DNA from: Ailanthus altissimus
Lineage: Eukaryota > Streptophyta > Magnoliopsida > Sapindales > Simaroubaceae
DNA: 64,000 nt
Direction: 5' to 3'
Assembly: GCA_946807835.1 (NCBI GenBank)
Contig: OX327697.1
Location: forward strand, 325,001-389,000
Positions 35,220-45,471 of the stretch are shown here, one piece after another. Position numbers and translations under genes: made by a program. The notes under the pieces were generated by a model that saw only the letters and a program-made list of their open reading frames with translations, ran no database searches and was not told the origin of the DNA. Positions within the stretch are counted from its first letter, which is position 1; each line of letters begins with the position of its first letter.

Positions 35220-38164
35220 TGAAACGACCCGCCTTAATCCTACCTTAGTGTCAGGGCTAATCTGAGACTTTGAATTGTTAGCTATATACTTGGTTCTCTA
35301 AAACTCACTAGGCAAAGGCAATGAAAAATAAAAAATTATACTTTTACATGACCTCAACTAGATGTCTTATAAATATATTAATACATATAAACGCATGTCA
35401 TAAGCAAAACGTGGCTCATTAGGATTCTATGAATTCTGCAATACTTGAAGAGGAAAAAATTTTTAAGAAAAAAATATGAGTCTAATGACTCAGTACGTGG
35501 TAAAAGAAATACATATATACATTTTTTTATAGATAAAACTAAATATTTATAAAAGTGTACCTCGTAAATAACATTAAAAAAAACACTCATGCAATAAACA
35601 AACGTGAAGATATACGAATATTATAAGATGATTTAAAACTTGTAATATAAAAATATCGTGAAATTGTATATTTAGTAATCATAAAATTTTTGCCGATGTA
35701 TCAATATCTAGAGCTAGTTGCTATATATTTTTTTAATTGAACATGATAAAACAAATAAAGAATATAAAAATATCACATATTATATTCATACTAAAAATCA
35801 CATTAAACTAGTACTCCGAGGGAAACCTCATCGTACTCGAAATACTCTTTGAATAAAGCGTTGGACGTACTCTTTTTTATCTCATCTCATATTCTCGTCT
35901 TACACATGCATAGAGCAAAATAACTCCCAAAGAGTAAAGCATCCATACACGCGGCCCAAAACTTGTGTACAGATGGGCCTCAAAAACCTGAATCTCATAT
36001 CTCTATTTGAATGGGAAGGGTAAAGTCTAATAGTTTCAAAAGCATTTCTTTTATACAACATATAAGCTTTTTACATTTTTTTATATCATATCTCATACTC
36101 TTTAAATTTCAAAGTACACAGAAATTATTACTGATGCATGAAAAATATTATCTCAAATATAATATTTTCTTTACTAATTACATATTTATTCATATACTTC
36201 AATTCATCTCATTTTTATAAAATAAATATAAATAAATAGAATATGTTTAAAAAATAATTATATAAAAAATAATAAATATTTATTATCTCATACTTTATAC
36301 TTATTAAACATAAATTATTTAACCATATTTCTACTATTATATACTATCATGGATCATAATATATTCTAATTATAAAATCTCTACATTTAATATAATTACA
36401 AAATGAAATGAGTTATAGTAAACTATAAACATAATTTATATATTAACTATAATAATTTTTACACTTAACATATTCATAATCATGTTAACACATATCTTAA
36501 AAATATAATTAATTAATCACAATGTTTATTCATCTAAAATAAATTATGAACAAAATAAATACAATACTAAGTAATTAATTTATAAAGCTATTAACTCACC
36601 ATTTATAAAGTATTAACTCACCATTTACAATTTTCATTCTTATTTTCTTAAACCGCATATATATACGTACACACCAATTTCATAAACTCTTTTTTAATTA
36701 TTAATCACATATAAATACTCACATAATCCATTGATAATAAAACATAAATAAAGACATACATACAATTTCATGACAAATATAATATAATACACATACATAC
36801 ATACATAAATGTCAATTCTGTAACAAATAAAATATAATATACATATATAATATACATCAATTCCATGGCTCATACACATTAATTTCATAACTAATACAAT
36901 ATAATATACATACATACATACACACATAAATATATGCATACTTACAGTCATACATACATATATATCAATTCTATTTCAAATAAAATATAATACATACACA
37001 TACATACATAGAGATATGCATAAATACATACATACATACATACTTATCTATTCCATGACTTATACACTATTAAATACATACATACATACACATTATTTTT
37101 ATGGCCAATAAAATATAATATATATATATATATATATCTACAAACCCACACACATACATACATTTGAATATATACACATACATATATACATACATCTATA
37201 CCCACAAATACATATATAGAAATATATATATATATATACCCGTACATATATACATATTAATACATACATATTTCTCACGTCAACTAAAAATAAAATTAAA
37301 AATAAATATATTAAACAAATTGAATAAAGAAACTACTCACAAAATGTAGAATAGAGCACACCCAAAATTCTCCCATTTTTTTCTATCTCCTTCTTTCTCT
37401 TCTTCTTTTTTTGTGCTTTTTTTTTGAAAAAAAAAATGAGTTAATATATGATTAATGTTGAATTTGTGCAGTGAAATCTTTGATAATTGATAAGGAGTCG
37501 GTGTCTCGAGTCATCAGTCTTTTATTAGAAGCTGAGGCCGCTGCCAAGAAGATTCTAGCTCTGTTTCAAGTCATTCGGCTATTCACGATTTTCCTCTTTT
37601 ATTTTTTGTCCTTCTCTTTCCTTTTCTTTCTTCTCTCCCTCTTTCTTTTTTTTTTCTTCTCCTTCTTCTCCTCCGTCTCTTTCTTCTTCTATTTTTTTCC
37701 CTTTCGTCATCTTCTTCTTCTCTTTCTTTTCCTTTCTCTCCATCCTACGAACCCAAAACAATACACAAAATAAATAAAATAAAGTAAACATAAAAGATCC
37801 CCTTATTTTTTTCACTATTTTTTTAAACATAAATCCCACATATTTAAATAAAATAAACAAATAATAGTATATAGTATATAATAATTTTCTGGACCCATAT
37901 ATTTAATAATAAAAAATATATAATATAAATATATATATAAAAAATCTTAATATTATATATATATATACACAATAAATTAGGGCATTTAATCTAACATGTA
38001 TCTATCATACAATGTATCTATTATATTTAGTATTTCTTTCACTAAATTTATTCACCATTAGTTATTAAAAATAACATTAAAAAAATATCATATATATATA
38101 TATATATGTATTTTAATATTACTATTTAAGATTATTGAAAACTTAGTAATATTCGGGCATTATA
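35220..38164 (-). mobile_element. Solo LTR, Tekay/Del-like gypsy family, 2,945 bp, TSD TGACA
   Basis: In its own orientation it begins TATAATGCCCG (compare TATAACGCCCG at 22,900) and ends GGCGGGTCGTTTCA. Exact 5-bp duplications TGACA lie at 35,215-35,219 and 38,165-38,169. Its 3' portion aligns with 25,430-25,680 of the other LTR. A pyrimidine-rich tract (37,580-37,745 on the plus strand) corresponds to the GA tract of the family and is interrupted by an exon-like insert (37,440-37,590). A CATA-rich repeat array fills 36,690-37,265. No coding region. Confidence 0.85.
36690..37265. repeat. CATA-rich minisatellite inside the solo LTR
   Basis: Runs of ACAT/CATA are spaced by a recurring longer word, roughly CAATTC(C/T)ATGACAAATA followed by AAATATAATA. 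About five to seven imperfect copies are visible. The open frames here on both strands (Tyr/Ile/Cys-rich) are repeat translations, not genes. Confidence 0.7.
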
Positions 38165-39445
38165 TGACAAGTGTATATCTTGAGAGAATCTAAAACAAAT
38201 ATTCCGGTTTGCTAAAATTTTACTGAATTGAATTTTTTAATCCAGTCCACTACTTTAGTGCACAACGAGTACACTTCATATTGTGAGACTCTTTAGTTCT
38301 ACGCCCAGCTTGTCATATAGAGCTCCTCTATACTTCCATAAATGATGTCCCACACATATGTTACAGATATTATAAAACAACGTATTAGACTATATAAGTT
38401 GAGGTTATAGCATATTCATATAATCTCTCCATCATTTATATCTTAGAAGAGCATAGATATAGATCATCGCCGTTAAATCTCTATTTACTCAACCATGCAC
38501 TTATGTCTAGATTTATATTTTAAAAAATAATATCCGCAAACACTTTTGTGATTTTATTTATCTTTACAGAAAATCTTTGCTGAGGTTATGCTTGTGACTA
38601 CAAGATTTTCTGAAATACAATCTCGGAGCATCAAGATATACAACTCACTCTTATGAGTTGATGAATCTCATATTTATGCACACCAAACTCCATAAGTATT
38701 AAAACATACCCATTAATACCCAGCGGTCAGATCATAAAAGGTTTTTAACATGTGTAGAATCAAAGTACAGTGGATCACTTACAAGACCACCGTGGCACTC
38801 AAGTCAAATGACCATGAATACTACTCAACTTGAAAGACCTTCTATTTATGGCTTTATGAGACATCTATTAGAGGTTTTTGTGAGTCTGTTCAGTACTCAG
38901 TTCTCACTGAATACTTGTATCTCTATACAAGCTTTCACTAAACTCATAGTTTGCTAAGACTAACCATCTGAACCATCTAGATATAAACATACACTGATCT
39001 ATCTTGATGAGTTTCACTGATAGACTCGTATAAGTTAAATTAGATTAGAAATATAGTATTTGAGAATATACTTGAATAATGACATTTTCTAACATTATTT
39101 GTAACTTTTTGCAACTACGTCATTACTAATATATTCTCAAATTTTTGTCCTATTTAAGACAAGGTTTTAACTCCTTAGATTTTATTAACTCTTATAACCT
39201 GCTAACTCTTAACATTGCTAACTCTTAGCACTTATAAATTTTAGTGTTGCTAACACTTGACACTAATTTAAACTTCTTTAGACCAGATCTAAACTCTTTC
39301 AGATCATACAATGTATGAAATGTTACAAGCATCTTACCATTTAATATTTAATAATATTAATAATTTTATTAGAAATGATAATAGTATAAATACTATAATT
39401 AAATATTTATACGTAATAGATGGCACGTAAGCAAAAATTCTAACA
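38165..39445 (-). repeat. Upper part of nested copia-like LTR/leader insert
   Basis: On the minus strand it begins TGTTAGAATTTTTGC at 39,445 and contains copia-LTR or leader-like words (CCACGGTGGTCTTG, GTGATCCACTG). It abuts leader copy B exactly where copy A and copy B similarity begins, so 39,445/39,446 is an insertion boundary. Open reading is poor throughout. Confidence 0.45.
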
Positions 39446-39570
39446 ATTTTACCTATATAAATTATGATCCAAAAATTATGAAGTTAGTAACATAAAACTT
39501 GTTTGTGGGCTAAAGTTTTAATTCAATTAAATCCATTAACCTTTATGATAAAATTATCATATTATATTCC
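39446..39570 (-). repeat. Copia leader segment, copy B
   Basis: It matches 33,897-34,015 and continues without a break to the primer-binding site of the 5' LTR, so it belongs to the outer copia element. Confidence 0.6.
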
Positions 39571-40520
39571 TTTTCCTAATCCTTGTAGGTAAATTAGGAA
39601 ATATAATTTGATATTCTATCTTAGTTAATCATATAAATATAATTTATAACAATTAATGTCATTTTTCTATATGTGATCCTAAACTACTTAATATATAATT
39701 TTGTATAATTAAAGATACTATAGCTATTCCCTAATTATTTAAAATTATATGGATCACTAAACATTTTTTTTACATAATGGTTCATATAATAGTATGCAAC
39801 AATAACATCATTTATATATATGAATATAACATCAAATTGTATGCATAATAAAAAATGATAAATTATACATACAAAATCAATATGTAGCATATAATGATAC
39901 TAACTATATGAAATAAATACATAAAATAAAGTATGTATCAAATTATGACATATTCGTAAATATCATAAAATTTTTAAAAACAATTTATAATTACTTAAAT
40001 CTGAAGGGTAAGAAGAAAATATCTAACAATATAGGGGTTTATCTGAAAATCATTAAAAGTTTTGAAGTTAAATTATAATTAATCAAAAGTTGAGGGGACT
40101 TAGTGAGAATACCAAATTCTATAGGGTAAATTTAAAATTATAAAACTTTTTAGGGTCAAACTATAAATACTAAAATACTTTAGGGGTATTTTATAAATAT
40201 CTAAAAGGCTTAAGGTCAAAACATAAATTATAAAATACAGAAGGTCTAAATAAAAATAATCAATCATCTTCAATCTTTATATCTGACCCAGCTCAAACCT
40301 ATTTAATCCCTTTTTAAAAAATATTGGACCATATATATTTCATTTTAACTTTGATTTTGTGTTTCAAATTACAAAATGCTTGAAATTCAAGCTTTTAATG
40401 ATTTCTAATCTCATTTACATTATACAATGTCAAAATAACAACTTTCAAATCAAATCAAATTTGACTATTATAAAAAATATATTTTTTTATAGTGCAAACA
40501 TTCAAGACAGAGGCATACAT

Positions 40521-40531
40521 GCTCTGTACCA
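40521..40531 (-). other. Primer-binding site of the 11.8 kb copia element
   Basis: The minus strand reads TGGTACAGAGC two bases after the 5' LTR, one base shorter than the initiator methionine tRNA primer site TGGTATCAGAGC. Confidence 0.7.
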
Positions 40532-40533
40532 AC

Positions 40534-40941
40534 TATAAGAGACTTATACATGATCTTTTATGTATAAAAAATCTTTGCATAAGATCAAATGCAAAAATTT
40601 AATCAAAAATTTACTAATCTTTGGACATTGACATAATATGTATTGGGCAAGAAATTTAAACGTCCCTTTTGATTCTTTTAAACTCTTAAGAACTCATCTA
40701 TGATGGTGTTTAAATTCTCATAAAATTGAGATTAAGAGTCTGTAAACTTAAAGAGATGAAAACTGAATTTATCTCTTAATTTTAACCCTTCCATTAAAGA
40801 TTAACAATTATAAATAGTTATTATTACAGTTGAGCGCAATTTTAACTGTTTATGGGAGTTACGAGAAGTTACAAAGGAGTTGTAACTGCTAATGAGATTT
40901 TATGAATATGGACTATAATCATCATAACGTAGAATATTACA
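40534..40941 (-). repeat. 5' LTR of the 11.8 kb copia element
   Basis: It is 408 bp, begins TGTAATATTCTACG on the minus strand, and pairs with 29,111-29,504. The two LTRs differ at many positions, indicating an old insertion. Confidence 0.85.
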
Positions 40942-41265
40942 TGTCATCCTTCACTTGCTCATCGTCTGACTGTGTTATGATTTCTCCTATTATTTTGCAA
41001 TCAGCTATTGTTATTCTAGTAAGTTGCACCAAACTTTTCGCTGTTGAGGATGTCACTAAACTTGTCAATTTGTCACACTATGATACTTCCAAAGGCGCAA
41101 GATTTGGAAAAGGCACTGAGAATGGTACTAAATTCATCAATTTGTCCTATTCGGATACTTTTAAGAGTTTTTAGATATTGAAAAACTTGGCAGCTGGCTT
41201 GAGAAATTTCCTTCCAAAGGTGCACAACTCTGCCAATTTATACAGCTCTAAATATTGGAGCGAAA
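40942..41265 (-). pseudogene. CC-NBS-LRR resistance gene relic, 3' end part 1
   Basis: Minus-strand translation gives two C-terminal LRR-like repeats. The first reads DKLMNLVPFSVPFPNLAPLEVS; the second starts CDKLTSLVTSSTAKSLVQL and runs through TRITIADCKIIGEIITQ to SDDEQVKDD at the insertion site. Stops occur in VSE*DKL, EVS*CDKL and NI*KLL. The next residues (IIVLNELEYL) are encoded at 29,110 and below, on the other side of the copia element. This word pattern is specific for the At4g27190-like class of CC-NBS-LRR immune receptors. Confidence 0.75.
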
Positions 41266-41389
41266 TAATCAGTTGTTAAAAAAAATGATAAAAATGGACT
41301 GCAAGTGAGTTTCCATTTTTAAAATCATACAGTCTGTTGTATTTTGAGAAGATGCGAAGAATATGAAAATATAAAATGATAGTTTTATT
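41266..41389. other. Short intergenic stretch
   Basis: Nothing recognisable between the NBS-LRR relic and the repeat pair. Confidence 0.3.
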
Positions 41390-41605
41390 TCGTTAATTTT
41401 TACTAAGGCTTAATTTATATAAAATGATAAATTTAAATAAGAAAATAAATCAAATGATAATAAAAGAAATTAATCACATATAATATTAGGGATACATAAT
41501 AAATTGAGATATTCAACTAAATTATGCTAAGTTGATAAATTCTTAATTTAGTTAGCCTTGCCATATTTGTGCCAATGTTGAGAATCTCTGTTGATTTTTA
41601 TCGTC
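41390..41605 (+). repeat. Direct repeat, left copy (possible TRIM-like LTR)
   Basis: About 215 bp matching 42,450-42,662 in the same orientation, for example AAATAAGAAAATAAATCAAA and GATACATAATAAATTG. The short non-coding interval between copies suggests a small non-autonomous retroelement, but terminal TG/CA and a target duplication were not found. Confidence 0.55.
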
Positions 41606-42449
41606 TTCTCTCAAGTTTATTAGACTCTCAACTTGTTAGAATTTTGTTAGATTCTCAACTTCTTGTAGAAATATTTGTAAATTCTTTATTTTTTATTTTT
41701 TTATTATTAAATAAGAAGTAAGTATTCATTTAGATCTTTATCTAAGAAAAATTTTCAACTTTAAATATCTCTTCTAATTGACCATTTAGAAAATTAAAAA
41801 TCATTCTTATCATTTTTATCAATGAAATATTTCAAATTTAAAAAGTATTCCTATCATCTCTTATTAAGGAAAATTTTTTAACTTTTAAAGGATATTATTT
41901 TTTGAATAACAAATGAAAATCTCTTTTAATTTTAGAGATAGACATATCATGAGAAATTAAAACTCTGATTATCCTCATCAATATGAATTCTTTCCTTTTA
42001 TTATTATTTTTAATGCACCATATTGATGATAGGTCAATACAATGCAACCCTCTTGACTCGATACTAGAAAAGAAGGTGAGAAAACCTAGTTTAATAGTTT
42101 TTTTTTTTTAAAAATACTTGTATTTTCCTTCTCTCGCTCTTTTTTTTTTATAACCAAAATCAAAGACTTCCCATGTAAACCACCACTCACCATCACTCAA
42201 CTCAAATGAATCTTGTTGCCATTGTGGATGGTAGCCCATGGTGGTCGGTGACAAGGCACTATTTGACCGATTTTGTATTTATTTTTACTTTTGCTAACTA
42301 ACCGCTCTCCAAAATTGCCTTTATGGTGACCCATCATCGACATGGTGGCTACTCTAAACTAAACTATTTGACTCTTAAAATTACTTTAAAACCCACTCTG
42401 AGACTATGAAGAAATTGACAATTGAGAGAAAATTATAAGTGAGAGTCTT

Positions 42450-42662
42450 GTTCATTAGTATTTACCAAAGCTCAATTTATACAAAATAATAGATTTAAAT
42501 AAGAAAATAAATCAAACAAAAAAAATAAATCACATTTAATATTGGAGATACATAATAAATTGTGATATTTGACTAAGTTATGCTTAAGTTGACAAATTTT
42601 AATTTTATTTAGCCTTGTCATACTTGTGCTAACCTTGAGAATCTTTACTGATTTTTATCAAA
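42450..42662 (+). repeat. Direct repeat, right copy
   Basis: Partner of 41,390-41,605, about 1.06 kb apart. Between them is non-coding DNA with T-rich runs and no recognisable gene. Confidence 0.55.
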
Positions 42663-43672
42663 ATGGTCATATATCAATAAAGCAAACCATAAAAATATTG
42701 AGAACAAAGAAAAGGAAAATATACTTGATTAGAGTTCAAATAGGAAAATATACCAATAAAATTCAGCAAAAGTTACATTTTTATCATGAAATATAGTATT
42801 TCTTAACAGATAAAAGCAATTTAGATTTAAGCAATAAGGCAAGTATAGCCAAAACTTCACATAACCTAGTTGAAATAACCTAATGTTATGTTTGTAAATT
42901 GTATAAAAGTAGTTTAAATTCGTGAGTTTAAGAGTTTTATAAAATATTTTTGGTTGACTCTTTGAATCAATTTTAAATTTTATTGAGATAGATAAATTAA
43001 GAGATTTTTCCCTCTAAGAACTGCATATTAGAATTTCATGTCGTGGCTAAAATAAAAATTCGAGTTGAAAGAAGTATGGAGTATAATAATTTAGCCAAGA
43101 GAAAACAAAAATTAGACAACAAAGGGTAGTTAATAAACGGGTTGTATGTCTATGTGTTTATATACCTGCTTAAAAATAACATTTTACCTTAATTTGACAC
43201 TAGACAAATACGACATGCCACCCCAAATTAGCACTACCACAAAATTATTAAGACACCAATAAACTTGTCTTTTGTCTCATCTCATCTATACGACTTAGTT
43301 CTTCAATGATTTTTTGTCTAGAATTTATTGTTTAAATTCTTAAATTTTTATTGTTTACATGTGGTGATTAAGATTTTTTTATAAGAAAATATCAATCAAG
43401 ATACTAAAATCTAATTGTTGTCATTCATTTTAATTTATCAATTTAAGAAAAAAAAATAGTTTATTTTTTAAAAAATAATAGAACTTTCTCCAAATGAAAC
43501 TTCAATGGGTGCTTTTAGCGTGATTAATATGTATCTTTTAAAAGCGAATGTTTCTCTTTTATAATTACATGAATTATGGAAAAGAACTAGTTACTTTTTC
43601 TGGATCACCCTTGAATTAGGTCCATTAGTTCCTAGTCCTCTTTCCCTGGCACATGCCTTTTTAGGTGTCTTT
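42663..43672. other. Intergenic
   Basis: AT-rich, no gene and no clear repeat seen. Confidence 0.35.
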
Positions 43673-44972
43673 CTTAAGTTTTAGAGAAAAGTATAAATAG
43701 ACCCTTAAAATATGACTAAATGGATAATTTAGTTACTCTATTATGAAAATACCCAAATATACCCTCCTTTCTTAGTAACTAACACCTGTTTGGATGGCGA
43801 GAAAGGTAATCATTAGAATACACTAATTAAAAGATACGATAGGTCACACAAACAGTACATGCAACCTGACTTGCCTTTAGTTAGTGGATGAATTTTAGTG
43901 CTCTCTCCCCTTCAACTGTGCAAAGCAAAACCATTTTCCCATTAACTAATGATAACATCACACTACTTTGTTCTTTATAATTTCAACAAGTTTTAATTTT
44001 TCGGCAATTGACAGTGCCAAAGACGACTAACATTTGATTTTTCAGTGTAGAAGATGCTTATTGAGGTAATGATGATTAAAAGCCCTAAGTTATTTTGTTT
44101 TATTATTAGAATTTTTTCTATTATATGAACGAGTGAAGATATGGCCCTATTTACTTGCGTGGTTATTGTATTACATTTTCAAAGTTGATGTCTTTGTTCA
44201 TTTTTTGGGTTTTGAATTACTCAGTTAGTGAATAGGTTTTATTTGTTTGCATGACATCAATGGATTTTTTTTTTTAAAATTTCATTTACACTGTTGTATA
44301 TATGATATATGAACATTGTAGGGATGCTTTTTAAATAGATTTTAAGGTTTCTTTGTTACATTATTGTTTTTTGTTTCATGACATCAATGGTTGTTGTAAT
44401 TTGTTTTCTAGATTTAGGGTAGATTTAATTGAGATTGTTGATTTTTGGTCAGAATGTTAAATAATATCGATGTGTTGTTTACCATTAAGGGCAATTGATG
44501 AATTTCTAGAGAAAGTGTATGGTGTGCCCTATAGAAGAAAAATTATTTGTAGGACAAAAACCATAATACTTGAAATTAGAAGAAGATATCATATTAGTTT
44601 AGGAATGCAAAATTTAAATTTAAATTTGAGTTTTACTTAACTCAAATTTAAATTTAAATTTTTAAAGGATTCTCAAAATTCAGGTTGTACTTAGATATTT
44701 TCAAATATAGACTAGATTTAGGTTGCACAGAACTTGAATTTTTATATTTTTAAATTTTTTTGAATTTTTTGAATTTTTTTATTGTTTAGATTGAAAAGTG
44801 AAAATGTAAACTTCATTATGTGTTGTGATATGAATTTTTCATGATGTGCTCCTTGTTAACTTTTAAATAGCCATCAATATTACTGTTGTAGGTTCAACGG
44901 TTAAAAAAGGGTAATATTTAAGGGAAATTTGGTAATTGCATAAACATTAAGGGAAATTTCCTCTTAAAATTG

Positions 44973-45393
44973 TGTTAGAAAATTAAGGAGTGATGTAGGG
45001 TCGCAACTAAAGTAAAATTGAAAAAAATAATAAAAATAAAAATAAGATAAAATACAAGTTTACGTGGTTCGGTTTTTAATCTACGTCCACGGGCGAAGAC
45101 ATAAGAATCTCTTACTATTGAAAATAGAGAATACAAGTATTGTAGTGTTTTAACCTCACAACCAAAAACTCCAATACACCCAATTCTCTCAAATCACTCA
45201 AAGAATACACAAATTCTCTCAAAATTATATTATTTTTTTAGAATGAAATTATGAATCGCTAAACTCTCTCATTTATAGGGAGAGTTTAGCATGGTGGACA
45301 GCCAAGAAATGGCTGTCCACCATGGTTGAATTCATTGCTGGCACCATGTGCCAGCAATTAGGTAGTTGGCACACGGTGCCAGCTACCACAACA
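44973..45393 (-). repeat. 3' LTR of the Tnt1-like element
   Basis: It is 421 bp, TGTTGTGG...TAACA in element orientation. It aligns with 49,570-49,947 with few differences, apart from two deletions in the other copy that fall on hairpins (45,290-45,324 and 45,337-45,384). A further hairpin with a 12-bp arm lies at 45,258-45,290. Confidence 0.9.
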
Positions 45394-45405
45394 TTTTTCC
45401 TACTT
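45394..45405 (-). other. Polypurine tract of the Tnt1-like element
   Basis: The minus strand reads AAGTAGGAAAAA directly before the 3' LTR. Confidence 0.65.
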
Positions 45406-45471
45406 GGAGATTTGATTGAGAATCAATCAAGTCTCCACACCATTTTTTCTTCTTCGCCAAAGCTATGTTGC

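Larger units (their letters stand above)
29111..40941 (-). mobile_element. Ty1/copia retrotransposon with nested insertions, TSD TGTCA
   Basis: A minus-strand element delimited by LTRs at 29,111-29,504 and 40,534-40,941, each flanked outside by TGTCA (29,106-29,110 and 40,942-40,946). A polypurine tract abuts the 3' LTR and a primer-binding site abuts the 5' LTR. Pol and gag remnants occupy 29,815-33,858. The leader between gag and the 5' LTR is swollen to 6.7 kb by nested insertions (an LTR-like block ending at 39,445 and a gypsy solo LTR at 35,220-38,164). It inserted into the 3' part of an NBS-LRR gene. It is non-functional. Confidence 0.85.

Noticed and set aside
36694..37349. Several Tyr/Ile/Cys-rich open frames on both strands
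   Set aside because: They are translations of the CATA/TA repeat array and have no independent support.
37579..37860. Lys/Glu-rich frame on the minus strand and Phe/Leu-rich frame on the plus strand
   Set aside because: Both come from the same purine-pyrimidine tract of the solo LTR at 35.2-38.2 kb.
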